The translations under genes were made by a program, and so were the position numbers. A DNA stretch of 61,870 nucleotides from CAWULT01 sp963923455. Its GTDB lineage: Bacteria > Acidobacteriota > Vicinamibacteria > Vicinamibacterales > UBA2999. Below are positions 26,573-35,767 of this stretch, in pieces. Under the pieces are notes generated by a model. That model made no database searches and was not told the origin of the DNA. It saw only the letters and a program-made list of their open reading frames with translations. The stretch spans positions 1-61,870 of the forward strand of contig CAWULT010000012.1 in the NCBI GenBank assembly GCA_963923455.1, in the 5' to 3' direction. The first letter of the stretch is position 1, and each line of letters begins with the position of its first letter.

Positions 26573-27241
26573 TCAGGCCGCGCGCCGCAGCACCGTCCAC
26601 ATCCCCGCGCCCGCGCGGCTCGTCGTGCCCGTCCACGGCCCGGGCAGGGCCTTCAGCAGGTCGTCGGGCGGCAGATAGATCGGCGTCTGCTCGCCGCTGC
26701 TGTTCACCCAGACCAGCACGCCGTCCGGCGCGAGCACGCGATCCACTTCGGCCGGGAACAGGAACGCGTTGATCAGCACGACGGCGGCCGCGGTCCTGTC
26801 GGCCAGCGGCAGCGTGGCGGCGTCGGCCAGCACGCGATGCCCAGGCCCGGCCGGGGCGAGCCTCAGCATCTCGAGCGACACGTCCACGGCCACCACGCGC
26901 CTGAAGCGGCGAGCCAGCGCGCCCGAGTAGTGGCCGGTGCCGCTGCCCACCTCGACGGCCAGCCCGGTCGCCGGGTTCGTCCGGCCGAGGCCCCGGTCCA
27001 GTGCGTCCATCACGACCGCCAGTCGCTCGGGCGAACTGCGCGTATGCCATTCGGCGGCCATGCCGTCGAACAGCGCGACCACCTCGCGCTGCAGGTCCTT
27101 CGTCCACCCGCCGGGATCGAGCCCGGCGGCGCGCCGCGTGGCCCGGCGCATCGGGTGGTCGGGATGCCCGTGGCCCGAGGACGTGTGGCCGTCGATGGCG
27201 AGTGGCGGAAGAATCGTCAGCGCCGTGGACGGGCCGCGCAT
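26573..27241 (-). CDS. SAM-dependent methyltransferase
   Basis: A 222-residue class I methyltransferase: motif I LAVEVGSGTGHYSGALA, acidic strand-2 end VVAVDVSLEML, ADAATLPLADRTAAAVVL, and a last part (PPDDLLKALPGPWTGTTS) that may contact substrate. The substrate is unknown. The first ATG of this reading, at 27241, lies 43 bases from the divergent secreted-protein gene, so the two share a short regulatory gap. The frame is open further upstream but would run through the neighbour's promoter. Confidence 0.8.
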   Translation of the reverse strand: MRGPSTALTILPPLAIDGHTSSGHGHPDHPMRRATRRAAGLDPGGWTKDLQREVVALFDGMAAEWHTRSSPERLAVVMDALDRGLGRTNPATGLAVEVGSGTGHYSGALARRFRRVVAVDVSLEMLRLAPAGPGHRVLADAATLPLADRTAAAVVLINAFLFPAEVDRVLAPDGVLVWVNSSGEQTPIYLPPDDLLKALPGPWTGTTSRAGAGMWTVLRRAA

Positions 27242-27247
27242 GGTCAC

Positions 27248-27256
27248 TGTTATACT
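27248..27256 (+). promoter_or_regulatory. Extended -10 promoter for the secreted protein gene
   Basis: TGTTATACT is an extended -10 element (TG-n-TATACT, TATACT matching five of six consensus positions). It is followed by TCGGAGGG (a ribosome site) and the ATG at 27285, implying a leader of about 22 nucleotides. No good -35 is visible, which is acceptable for extended -10 promoters. Confidence 0.55.
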
Positions 27257-27284
27257 CCGCGCGCTCAGCCTCGGAGGGCTACTC

Positions 27285-28232
27285 ATGCAGCAGATCGGCA
27301 AGATGGCGGCGTCGATGTTCCTCGTAACCGTGCTCGTGGCGGCCGCCGCGCTGCCCGCCAGCGCGCAGAGCGCGTGCGACCGTGCGTGCCTGACCGGCTT
27401 TCTCGACGCGTGGTTCAAGGGGCTCGTGGGCAACAGCGCCGCCGGCGTGCCCGCCTCGCCGGACGTCAAGGTCACGCAGAACGGCCAGCTCACCACCGTG
27501 GCGGGCACCTTCTGGGAGAGCGCCGACAGCGTGCCGTATCGCTTCGACATCGCCAACCCGCGCCTCGGCGACACGGCCTCCGAGGCGGTCGTCCGGAACG
27601 CCGATGGCACGATGACGATGGTGTCGGTGCGGCTGAAGGTGAAGAACGGCGCCATCACGGAGGTCGAGACGGTCAAGGCCAACCAGGGCGAAGCCGACCG
27701 GCTGTGGGGCCCGGAGGTGTTGCTGAAGCGCGGTGTCTCCCCGGCGTTGAAGCTGTCCATTCCCGAGGCCGAGCGCGATTCCTACTACCGCCTCATCGCG
27801 GTGGCCGAGAGCTACTGGCGCGCCTTCCAGACCAACGGCACGCCGGCGTATCACCCCGCCGACCTGCTGCCCGACACCGAGCGATTCGAGAACGGACTGC
27901 AGACCACCGGCATGGTGCGCGACGGTGCCTACGTCTCGGCGGCCAGTGGCTTCGACGCCGGCCGCTTCCTCGGTCGCAACCTGTGGGACCGCCGCTATCC
28001 GGTCGTGGACGAGGAACGCGGCATCGTGCTGTCGATGGTCCGCTTCGGCCTCAAGGACGGCCAGAAGAGCCAGAGCGTCGCCACTGCGAACAGCCGTATC
28101 GTCGCCGAGTACTTCACGGTGAAGCGCGGGCTGATCCAGGAGGTACACGCCGTGCTGTTCAACGTGCCCGACACCCTGCCGCCGCTGTGGCCGGCCGACT
28201 ACGGCCCCGGTCGCGGCGGCGCGGGCTGGTAG
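27285..28232 (+). CDS. Exported protein, DUF8021-like, function unknown
   Basis: A 315-residue secreted protein: signal peptide to about residue 27 (LVAAAALPASAQS), then CDRACLTGFLDAWFKGLVGNSA, an N-terminal Cys pair followed by a helical segment seen in a family of uncharacterised acidobacterial and fungal secreted proteins. The rest is rich in beta strands (WGPEVLLKRGVSPALKLSIPEAERDSYYR, GRFLGRNLWDRRYPVVDEERGIVLSMVRFGL split over two halves) and resembles NTF2-like folds. No catalytic motif is certain. The family label is from memory of the N-terminal pattern and is tentative. Confidence 0.6.
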   Translation: MQQIGKMAASMFLVTVLVAAAALPASAQSACDRACLTGFLDAWFKGLVGNSAAGVPASPDVKVTQNGQLTTVAGTFWESADSVPYRFDIANPRLGDTASEAVVRNADGTMTMVSVRLKVKNGAITEVETVKANQGEADRLWGPEVLLKRGVSPALKLSIPEAERDSYYRLIAVAESYWRAFQTNGTPAYHPADLLPDTERFENGLQTTGMVRDGAYVSAASGFDAGRFLGRNLWDRRYPVVDEERGIVLSMVRFGLKDGQKSQSVATANSRIVAEYFTVKRGLIQEVHAVLFNVPDTLPPLWPADYGPGRGGAGW

Positions 28233-28297
28233 GCGCCGGCGCCGACCGGCACTCAGCCCTGCTGGCGCACGTGTCCAGGGCCCGCGCATCGACGCAC

Positions 28298-29548
28298 ATG
28301 ACACGACCCGACACGAGACAGGCCGAGAAGGACTACCTCGCTCGCACGGGCTCGTCCGAGTGGGAGCGGATCAAGCCGTTCTCTCCTCCGGGTTCCGACA
28401 CGCTCGAGGAGAGCGCCCATCTGCTCCACGACTTCGCGTCGGCGATGCTGACGCTGCGGCCGTCGCCGGACGACCTGATCCTGGACCTGGGCGCCGGCGC
28501 CGGCTGGTGCTCCGACCTGCTGGGTCGCCTGAATCGCACGGCAGTTGCCGTCGATCTCGCGCCGGACATGCTGAAGGCCGGCCGGAGCCGGCCCGGCGCA
28601 GGCGTCCGCGCCGTGGCCGGCGACATGGAGGCCCTGCCCTTCCGCTCGGGCACCTTCGACAAGGCGGTCTGCTTCAGTGCGCTGCACCACGTGCCGAACA
28701 TGGCGAGGGCCCTGACCGAGATCGCGCGCGTGCTCCGGCCCACCGGCGTGGCGCTCTTCTCCGAGCCCGGCGAGGGTCACGCCGACGCAGCCGTGTCGGC
28801 CGCCGCGATGCGCGACTTCGGCGTGCTCGAGCAGGACGTGGTGATCGAGACGTTCGTTCGCGACTGCCGGACGGCCGGCTTCGAGGACGTGCGCGTCAAG
28901 CCGCTCGCGTACACGGTTCCCGGCTTCGATCTGACGCTCGACCAGTGGCAGTCGTGGACACGCCTCGCCGCATCGTCGCGCCCGCGCCGGGCGCTGTCGA
29001 AGATGGGTCTTGCCGTCCTGGAGGCCCTCGGCCTCGGCAAGCGCGGCGCGCTCTTCGAGGACACGTTCGCCGTCGCGCTGGTGCGGACGCTGAGACAGGT
29101 GATCAGGCACCACCCCATCATCGTCGCGTCGAAGAGTGCTCTGCCCGCCGGGTCTGCCGGGACCGCCTGGCGGGCAGAGGTCGTCATCGAGCACTGTCCC
29201 TCCTCGGCGCCGGCGGCGTCCACGATCGCCCTGGTGGTGCGGATCACGAACCGCGGGAACAGTCCGTGGCATCCGTCGAGCCGGTCCGGCGTGGGGCACG
29301 TGGCGGTGGGTGTGCAGCTGCTCGACCGTGACGGCCGCCTGCTGGCGCGCGATCACAGCCGGCACGGCCTGCCGCACGCGGTCGAACCCGGCCAGACGGT
29401 CGGCGTCACCTGCGAGGCCCCGACGCCGCCAGAGGCTGGCCCGTATCGATTGAAGGTCGACCTGGTTGCCGAGGGCGTCACGTGGTTCGAGGCCGCGGGC
29501 TCGCTGGCACCATCGGTGCCCGTGTCCATCGAGCACCGGCGCCCGTGA
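28298..29548 (+). CDS. Methyltransferase fused to a C-terminal Ig-like domain
   Basis: A 416-residue two-domain protein. Residues about 55-200 are a UbiE-type methyltransferase (LILDLGAGAGWCSDLLG, VAVDLAPDML, GDMEALPFRSGTFDKAVCF, SALHHVPNMARAL). Residues about 290-416 form a beta-sandwich: IALVVRITNRGNSPWHP, HVAVGVQLLDRDGRLL, EPGQTVGVTCEAPTPPEAG, YRLKVDLVAEGVTWFEAAGS. This resembles carbohydrate-binding domains attached to polysaccharide-pathway proteins. A role in modifying a surface glycan is plausible given the acetylation cassette downstream. ATG 28298 is the only good start after the upstream stop. Confidence 0.8.
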   Translation: MTRPDTRQAEKDYLARTGSSEWERIKPFSPPGSDTLEESAHLLHDFASAMLTLRPSPDDLILDLGAGAGWCSDLLGRLNRTAVAVDLAPDMLKAGRSRPGAGVRAVAGDMEALPFRSGTFDKAVCFSALHHVPNMARALTEIARVLRPTGVALFSEPGEGHADAAVSAAAMRDFGVLEQDVVIETFVRDCRTAGFEDVRVKPLAYTVPGFDLTLDQWQSWTRLAASSRPRRALSKMGLAVLEALGLGKRGALFEDTFAVALVRTLRQVIRHHPIIVASKSALPAGSAGTAWRAEVVIEHCPSSAPAASTIALVVRITNRGNSPWHPSSRSGVGHVAVGVQLLDRDGRLLARDHSRHGLPHAVEPGQTVGVTCEAPTPPEAGPYRLKVDLVAEGVTWFEAAGSLAPSVPVSIEHRRP

Positions 29549-29576
29549 CCGGCACGGACCGACCCCGGGTCCCTCC

Positions 29577-31508
29577 TCAGCGGGCGGCGCTGCCGTCGAC
29601 GATGGCGTCCCACATGCGCTCGGCCCGTTGCCGTACGCTCGCGACGTCGGCCGGCAGCATGAAGCGCTCCCGCACGAGAGCGTCGGCCGCCGCCGCGACC
29701 TTGCCCAGGTAATCGGCCCGGCCCGCGTAGCGCTCGTCGATCGAGCGCCGCGCATCGCCCGTTCGCTGCCGTTCAGCCCGTGTCCGGGGAAAGGCCTCGA
29801 AGCTGCCGATGAGCCCGGCCAGGTACTGCAAGCCTGGCAGCTGCGGCTCGGTCACGTTCCATCCCGTGTGCGTGCCCAGTGGCACGGCGATCTCCGGCAG
29901 GGCAATGCCTCCGCGGTCGTTGCCGTCGGCGTCGACCTGCGGTACGAGCACGGGGTAGGCGGCGCCGAGCACCGGAGGCTCGTTCGAGATCACGCGGTTC
30001 GCACGAAACCGCGGGCCGAAGTCCATTCGCCATACCGAGGGCATGTAGGTGGGCAGGACGATCGACGGGGATCGCGGGAACTCGACGGTCGCGCGAGCGA
30101 CCAGCTCGCGCCTCGCCAGCGTGGGGTAGCGCGAGGGCGGAGGGGCGATCCGGTCGTGCACCCACTCGTCCAGTGCGAGCAGGAGCGCGCGCTGGGCCCA
30201 GCGCTGCTGCGCGAAGTTGGCGAAGTAGCGGAGGTCCAGCGTGCCGCGCTTGCCTGGCGGCAGCGGGCCCGACGAATGCGGCGTGCCGGCCAGGAAGTAC
30301 AGGCGCGACGTGTCGGCCAGCGGCGCGTCCTGCACGCCGTCGTCCGTGGTGTGGGTGAGCGATCCGGCGCGGGCCCAGTACTCCGTGGACGAGAACGTGT
30401 AGACGATCTTCGGAACGGTGTGCGACGCCCGGGCTCTCGACAGGAGCTCGTCGTCGGTGAACGGCGGCACGTCCACGGGCCGCAGGATCGACAGCACCGA
30501 GTTGCCGGCCTCGCCGGGCCGGGCGAAGCGGTGGTTGAAGCTGCCACCGCCCGCGCCGGCCGAGGCGATCATCAACCCGTCGAAGGCCGCCGCGCCATCC
30601 TCGGCCGCATTGAAGCCGTCGCGGACGAATTCGCGCAGGAAGCGCCCGCTCTGCGAGTAGCCGTATCCGATGACGCGCGGCGTGGCCGTCCCAGGCGCCC
30701 GCAGCGGCGAGTCGGCTGGCACGTGCTTGAGGTACGCCGCGAAGTCACGGACGGCCGCCAGGCCCAGGCCCGCGACCGGGGAGCCCTCGGCGGAGTACAC
30801 GGCCTCGTACAGCCCGGGTTCGACGGTGCCCGTGACACGCACCGCGCACCCGCCCGCGTCGAACGTCCAACGGGAGCCGGCAAGGCGCATGGGCTCGGCG
30901 TCGAGCCTCACGCGATAGGTCAAGGCGGCGGCCTGCCGCATGGCCGGAGCCGCGCAGTAGGCCAGCCGGAAGGCCAGGCCGCCCTCGATCCGGCTCGGTA
31001 CGATGGCCGTCTCGCGCACGACTCCGTCGACGCGAGCAAGGGGCGCGCTGAACGTCAGGCCCTGTGACGGGGGGACGTCGAACTGCCAGCCGAGGAACGC
31101 GACCGTGAAGCCCTGTTCCAGCAGGAACCGATCGCCGAGGTCCCACGCCTCCGGCGCCGGGCCGCCCTGGCTCGCGTCGCTCATCAACGCCAGCGACTGG
31201 TCCCGGCCCCGGTTGACGACTTCGACGAACACCGTGCCGCGGGACCGACTGGTGGCCTTTGCGACGAACATCAGCAGATCGCCGGAAAACTCGACCAGGC
31301 CATCCGTGTTGACGGGCGCGGCATCGATATCCGCGATGGCCCGGTTGGCCGGACGCTTCGGATCGACGGCGAAGTGGACGCGGGCGATTACCCGCTCGTG
31401 CGTGCCGGCGTCGTCGCGGCGACGCACGTCCACGCGCACCACAGCCGCCGAGACGGCATCGGGAAACAGGACCAGCAACAAGACGAGGGCGAGTCGAGGC
31501 AGGCGCAT
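29577..31508 (-). CDS. Exported large alpha/beta-hydrolase-domain protein
   Basis: A 643-residue secreted protein: signal peptide MRLPRLALVLLLVLFPDAVSA, a beta-rich N-terminal half (VFVEVVNRGRDQSL) and a hydrolase core with the nucleophile elbow GYGYSQSGRF near residue 300. The pattern matches the abhydrolase family found in many acidobacteria, whose members have no established substrate. A conserved FNHRFARPGE stretch and a YFLAGTPHSSG segment (candidate His) follow. The start at 31508 places the signal peptide at the N-terminus; a start 16 codons upstream would only add a polar tail. It lies downstream of, and on the same strand as, the acetylation cassette. Confidence 0.75.
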   Translation of the reverse strand: MRLPRLALVLLLVLFPDAVSAAVVRVDVRRRDDAGTHERVIARVHFAVDPKRPANRAIADIDAAPVNTDGLVEFSGDLLMFVAKATSRSRGTVFVEVVNRGRDQSLALMSDASQGGPAPEAWDLGDRFLLEQGFTVAFLGWQFDVPPSQGLTFSAPLARVDGVVRETAIVPSRIEGGLAFRLAYCAAPAMRQAAALTYRVRLDAEPMRLAGSRWTFDAGGCAVRVTGTVEPGLYEAVYSAEGSPVAGLGLAAVRDFAAYLKHVPADSPLRAPGTATPRVIGYGYSQSGRFLREFVRDGFNAAEDGAAAFDGLMIASAGAGGGSFNHRFARPGEAGNSVLSILRPVDVPPFTDDELLSRARASHTVPKIVYTFSSTEYWARAGSLTHTTDDGVQDAPLADTSRLYFLAGTPHSSGPLPPGKRGTLDLRYFANFAQQRWAQRALLLALDEWVHDRIAPPPSRYPTLARRELVARATVEFPRSPSIVLPTYMPSVWRMDFGPRFRANRVISNEPPVLGAAYPVLVPQVDADGNDRGGIALPEIAVPLGTHTGWNVTEPQLPGLQYLAGLIGSFEAFPRTRAERQRTGDARRSIDERYAGRADYLGKVAAAADALVRERFMLPADVASVRQRAERMWDAIVDGSAAR

Positions 31509-31531
31509 TCGATTGGTCTCCGTCGGCCGGG

Positions 31532-32593
31532 CTAGCGCAGCACCACCGGTGGCCACGCGATGCGTGAGACGACGACGATCGAGCCCACGAACACCACGAC
31601 GCGCCGGTTCGTGAGCGCGCGGGGCTCCCGGTTCAGCAGGGCTGGCGTGAAGCCGCCGGCCGCGACGAGCGATACCGGCATGCCCAGCGCGCGGGCCAGG
31701 TGGGCCGTGAAGCCGGCGTGCTCGCCCGTGTTGCGCATGTCCGCGTTCGTGTACTGGTACACCTGCAGATTGCTGTCGCCCACGACGAGCACCGGCGACT
31801 GCTCGACGTCCTCGTAGAGGCGCCCCTCGGGCGTGAGCACCTGGCTCATCGTCGAGACGCCGCGCTCGCCGGCGATCGTCACGGCCCTCGTCCGATATCG
31901 TGCCGCGTCGGGCGCCGCGGCCTTCGCGAACGGATACGACGCCAGCCGCGCGGCCACGTGGCGTGCCGCCAGCTCGATCTGGCGATCGTTCCAGTGGTCA
32001 TCCTCCTTGAGGCCGAGGCCGTAGCCGGCCCGTGCGGCGCGAAACACCGGCAGCAGGTCGCTCACCTCGACGTCGGCCTGCAGCAGGCGCAGCAGGAACT
32101 GTCGTCCGCGCGGCTGTACGATCCCGTCGGCCGGCGGCATGGCGAGATGGTTCTCCGGGTACACCTCTTCGATGGCCGGGATCGGCAGGTAGATGAAGTC
32201 GATGCCGCGCGCCTTGAGCTGCTGGTCGAGCGTGACGAGCACATCGCGCGGACGGGTGCCGTTGACGCCGGCATCGAGGTCGGCGTCGGTCAGGTAGTCC
32301 ACCGCGTTCTTGTTCAGGACGTAGCCGTGGGCGCCGCGACGGGAGCCTCGCGCCAGCTGGGTGAACTCGTCGCGGACCGGTTGCAGGCGCTGCCACCAGC
32401 GGTCCCAGGTGCCGGCGCCGGAGCGTGTCAGCAGGGCCTCGAGCGCGGCCGACGCGCCGGCCATCGCGTTCGGTCGCGCCGCGGCGTCGGGGCGCGGCGT
32501 CTGCGCGGTGGCGATCGAGGCGAGCGCCACGGCGCCGGCGGCCAGCACGCCGATCCATAGTGGCAGTCGCCGTCCGTTCGGCGTGCGCGTCAT
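31532..32593 (-). CDS. AlgX/AlgJ-like SGNH acetyltransferase
   Basis: A 353-residue exported protein (N-terminal hydrophobic segment LWIGVLAAGAVALASIATAQ) with an AlgJ/AlgX-type SGNH fold. The catalytic Asp-His pair is in KEDDHWND and the nucleophile Ser in VVGDSNLQVYQ, the order used by these polysaccharide O-acetyltransferases. ATG overlaps the stop of the upstream AlgJ-like gene (ATGA), so the two are coupled. It presumably moves acetyl groups from the membrane protein AlgI onto an exopolysaccharide or other glycan. Which glycan is unknown; no polymerase genes are nearby. Confidence 0.85.
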   Translation of the reverse strand: MTRTPNGRRLPLWIGVLAAGAVALASIATAQTPRPDAAARPNAMAGASAALEALLTRSGAGTWDRWWQRLQPVRDEFTQLARGSRRGAHGYVLNKNAVDYLTDADLDAGVNGTRPRDVLVTLDQQLKARGIDFIYLPIPAIEEVYPENHLAMPPADGIVQPRGRQFLLRLLQADVEVSDLLPVFRAARAGYGLGLKEDDHWNDRQIELAARHVAARLASYPFAKAAAPDAARYRTRAVTIAGERGVSTMSQVLTPEGRLYEDVEQSPVLVVGDSNLQVYQYTNADMRNTGEHAGFTAHLARALGMPVSLVAAGGFTPALLNREPRALTNRRVVVFVGSIVVVSRIAWPPVVLR

Positions 32594-34245
32594 CGCCGCT
32601 CTCCGGCAATGGTCCAGTAGGCGGGCGTCGTGAAGTCCTGGAGGTCGTCGGACCGCTGCAGGCTCCGGACGTCGCGGCCCGCCTCGTCGAACGGAATCAG
32701 CTCCAGCCTCACGCGGTTGCCTGGGACGTAGCGGGCCGGGGGCAGCAGCCGGCGTTCGCTCATCACCAGCATGCCCGCGACGATCTCGCGGCCGCCGTAC
32801 CGGCCCTCCACCACCCGGTCCACCCGCACTTTGTACATCGAGACGCACGACGCATAGGGCGCCGAATCGGGGTCGGGCACCGTCGAGACCTGCTGGATGG
32901 TACCCTCGATGGTCAACCTATTCGCGCCCTGGGTCGCAGTCGGCCCAGGCGGTGCCGGCTGCGCAGAGGCTGGCGTCGACGCCGCCTGTGTCGCGGCCAC
33001 GGGTCCCGGGGGCGTGACGGCGGACAGGTCGGGCACGGCCCAGTGACGTCCGGCGAGTTCGCGGACGGCGAACGCGAATACCACCACTCGCTTCGCCGCC
33101 AGGCGCGTGGCCATTCCGGGCCCGGTCAGCTCGGTGGAGAGCAGCGAGGCGGCTCCACCGTTCCGGGCCACGACGTCCACCGGACGGCCGAGCGCATACG
33201 ACAGGTGTTCGGCGAAGCCCGCCGAGTCGCCCCATCCCATCTGCGGCGCCGAGTAGATGTTGGTGAAGCTGTCACCGAGCAGCAGCACGTCGCCAGCGAC
33301 GTCTGGCCGCCACGCGTGCCCGGCGGCGTCGACCACGCGCTCGACCATCACGGTCTCGGGCCGGAAGGTCGTCTGCCCGGGCGGCAGCTGCAGCATGTCC
33401 ACCAGGTCGCCGACGCGAGACACCCGGGCAGGCCGCACCTGCCAGTCCGCAGCCCGGGCGTCGACGATCAGCGGACGGAGGAAGGCGGCCAGCGCGGTCG
33501 CGGCGGACTGCATCGACGCGGGCGTCCAGTGGGTGTCCTGCGCCAGGAACGTCAGCGGCGGCGGCTCGAAGACGTCCGCGCCCGCCTCGCGCAGCATGGC
33601 GACCAATCGTGGGTAGTCGGGGTTGTTCGGCGGGGCGTCAGCCGATCCGAGACGGGTCGCGAGACGGTCGCCGTGGCGCATCGCCTTGTCGGGCAGCGGG
33701 ACGATCACCAGCCGCCCGCCGGTTCGCGCCACCGCCCGCTGCAGCGCGAGCAGCGCCGGCAGCGGATTGGGCTGCGGATATGGCACGCCCTCGCGTTCGG
33801 CCATCCGCGCGGCGCGCGCCGAGAGGTACGCCTCGTCGAGGAACCCGGGGCCGGCCGCGTAGTCCACGCCTGGCTGGTAGAACAGCCACCCGTCGCGTCC
33901 CACGATCACGGTGTCGTTGCCGACGCCGAACCAGCGCGTGAGCGCGAGCTGGAGCCGCGGCTGCACTGCCCGTCGCAGCCACGACTGCCGCGCCACGGCG
34001 TCCTCGAACGCGTGCAGGCTCCGGGCGGTCGGCGGCGTGGAGAAGAGTTGCAGCGCCTGGACGGGACCGCCGCCGTAGACGTCGACGACAGCCTGGGTGA
34101 TCGGTACCAGCGCGATCGCGGCCACGAAGGCCAGCGAGAGCGCGTACGCCACCGCAGGCGTCACCTCGGTCGACGCGAGATCCCGCTGACTGGCCTCCTC
34201 GCCGGTCAGCCGCGCGCCGTCGTGCCCTGCCGTCGCCCGTTCCAT
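32590..34245 (-). CDS. AlgJ-like SGNH acetyltransferase with C-terminal extension
   Basis: A 551-residue protein with one N-terminal membrane helix (about 30-50) and an AlgJ-like SGNH domain. The catalytic motifs are AQDTHWTP (Asp-x-His) and LLLGDSFTNIY (Ser). The C-terminal 140 residues are unusual: a Pro/Ala/Thr linker near 410-440 followed by a beta-rich domain (RLTIEGTIQQVST, YKVRVDRVVEGRYGGREIVAG, RVRLELIPFDEAG) absent from the second SGNH protein. Three bases separate it from the MBOAT gene upstream on the same strand. The acetyl-transfer role is inferred from family and context. Confidence 0.87.
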   Translation of the reverse strand: MERATAGHDGARLTGEEASQRDLASTEVTPAVAYALSLAFVAAIALVPITQAVVDVYGGGPVQALQLFSTPPTARSLHAFEDAVARQSWLRRAVQPRLQLALTRWFGVGNDTVIVGRDGWLFYQPGVDYAAGPGFLDEAYLSARAARMAEREGVPYPQPNPLPALLALQRAVARTGGRLVIVPLPDKAMRHGDRLATRLGSADAPPNNPDYPRLVAMLREAGADVFEPPPLTFLAQDTHWTPASMQSAATALAAFLRPLIVDARAADWQVRPARVSRVGDLVDMLQLPPGQTTFRPETVMVERVVDAAGHAWRPDVAGDVLLLGDSFTNIYSAPQMGWGDSAGFAEHLSYALGRPVDVVARNGGAASLLSTELTGPGMATRLAAKRVVVFAFAVRELAGRHWAVPDLSAVTPPGPVAATQAASTPASAQPAPPGPTATQGANRLTIEGTIQQVSTVPDPDSAPYASCVSMYKVRVDRVVEGRYGGREIVAGMLVMSERRLLPPARYVPGNRVRLELIPFDEAGRDVRSLQRSDDLQDFTTPAYWTIAGERR

Positions 34246-34248
34246 CTG

Positions 34249-35706
34249 TCAGAACTGGTAGTAGAGGAACGGATTCACGGTCTGTGTCCACATCAGCAGC
34301 ACCGAGACGCCGAGCACCGCCAGGCACACGGCGGCCCGCATCGGCGTGAGGCGCTGCGTGTACTGCCACGCCTGCGGTGCGCCCCAGACGAACACGGCGG
34401 CGACGGCCAGCACCAGCAGGTGGTACGGCGTGTACATCGCGCCAGCGGCGAGGCTCGCGCCGGGCGGAACGGCAGCCAGCCCGGCCAGCGACCGCAGGTA
34501 CGTCCCCGCCGCGCCAATCGAGTCGGCCCGGAAGAACACCCAGCCCACGCAGGCCACGGCGAAGGTGACGGCCACGCGCGCCGGGCGCGGCAGCCTGCGG
34601 TAGAGACTGTCCTTCCCCTGCCCGCGTTCGAGCGCCAGCATGGCGCCATGCAGCGTGCCCCATACCACGAACGTCCACGACGCGCCGTGCCACAGGCCGC
34701 CCAGCACCATCACGATCAGGAGGTTCGCGTAGGTGCGTGGCAGGCTCACGCGGTTGCCGCCCAGCGGGATGTAGAGGTAGTCGCGCAGCCAGGTGGAGAG
34801 CGAGATGTGCCAGCGTCGCCAGAAGTCCGTGATGCTGTCGGCCTTGTACGGGTCGTCGAAGTTCCTGACCAGCAGGAATCCGAGCATCAGGCCCAGGCCC
34901 ACGGCCATGTCCGAGTAGGCCGAGAAGTCGAAGTAGATCTGGAAGGCGTAGGCCACCAGCCCCGTCCAGCCGTCGACGGCGGAGAGCGCGGCCGCGCCGA
35001 ACGCCCGGTCCGCGACGTGCCCGAGCGGATTGGCCAGCAGGATCTTCTTGCCCATGCCCAGCGAGAAGAACGCCACGCCGCGCGCGAACTGCTCCCAGGT
35101 GAAGCGGCGGCTCCGGAGCTGCCCGGCGAGCGTCGCATAGCGGATGATCGGGCCCGCCACCAGGTGCGGGAACAGCGAGACGAAGCACAGGAAGTCGACG
35201 GGTCGCCTGAGCGCCCGCGCCTCGCCTCGATACACGTCGATGCCGTAGCTCATCGACTGGAACGTGTAGAACGAGATGCCGGCCGGCAGGGCCAGGTGCA
35301 GCACGGGCACGAGCGGCACCGCGACGCCGCCGAGCGCAGCCAGCGCGTTCAGGTTGGCCGCGCCGAAGTCGTAGTACTTGAAGAAGGCCAGCAGCCCGAG
35401 GTTCGACACCATCGACACGGCCAGCACCGCCTTCTGGCCGGGCGTCCGCGGTGTGCCCGGCGGCAGCAACGGAGGCTCGCCGTCCACGTCGGGCAGCCCG
35501 GACAGGCGGACCAGCAGTCGCCCGCACACGTAGTCCACCGACGCGCTGAAGAGCAGCAGCCCCACCCAGACCGGGCTGGCCCACCCGTAGAACACCAGGT
35601 TCGAGGCCACCAGCATGAACGAGAGCCACCGGAACGGCAGCGCGTAGTTCAGCAGCAGGACGACCGGCAGGAAATAGAACAGGAACAGGTGCGAGGAGAA
35701 GACCAT
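34249..35706 (-). CDS. algI: MBOAT family O-acyltransferase (AlgI type)
   Basis: Polytopic inner-membrane protein, 485 residues, that carries acetyl groups across the membrane for polysaccharide O-acetylation. It starts MVFSSHLFLFYFLPVVLLLN, the AlgI N-terminus. Further hallmarks are ALPAGISFYTFQSMSYGIDVYRG (in two parts), FPHLVAGPIIRY, YFDFSAYSDMAVGLG, DFWRRWHISLSTWLRDYLYIPLGG and the catalytic His340 in LWHGASWTF. It is the first gene of the algI-algJ-algX-like cassette. A TAGAAT at 35730-35725 on this strand, 19 bases ahead of the ATG, could be its -10 box. Confidence 0.95.
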   Translation of the reverse strand: MVFSSHLFLFYFLPVVLLLNYALPFRWLSFMLVASNLVFYGWASPVWVGLLLFSASVDYVCGRLLVRLSGLPDVDGEPPLLPPGTPRTPGQKAVLAVSMVSNLGLLAFFKYYDFGAANLNALAALGGVAVPLVPVLHLALPAGISFYTFQSMSYGIDVYRGEARALRRPVDFLCFVSLFPHLVAGPIIRYATLAGQLRSRRFTWEQFARGVAFFSLGMGKKILLANPLGHVADRAFGAAALSAVDGWTGLVAYAFQIYFDFSAYSDMAVGLGLMLGFLLVRNFDDPYKADSITDFWRRWHISLSTWLRDYLYIPLGGNRVSLPRTYANLLIVMVLGGLWHGASWTFVVWGTLHGAMLALERGQGKDSLYRRLPRPARVAVTFAVACVGWVFFRADSIGAAGTYLRSLAGLAAVPPGASLAAGAMYTPYHLLVLAVAAVFVWGAPQAWQYTQRLTPMRAAVCLAVLGVSVLLMWTQTVNPFLYYQF

Positions 35707-35767
35707 GACGCGCCGGGTCCGGCCATTCTACCCGCGGCGTCCGGTGCGCTGGCGGCTTCGGCTGCGG

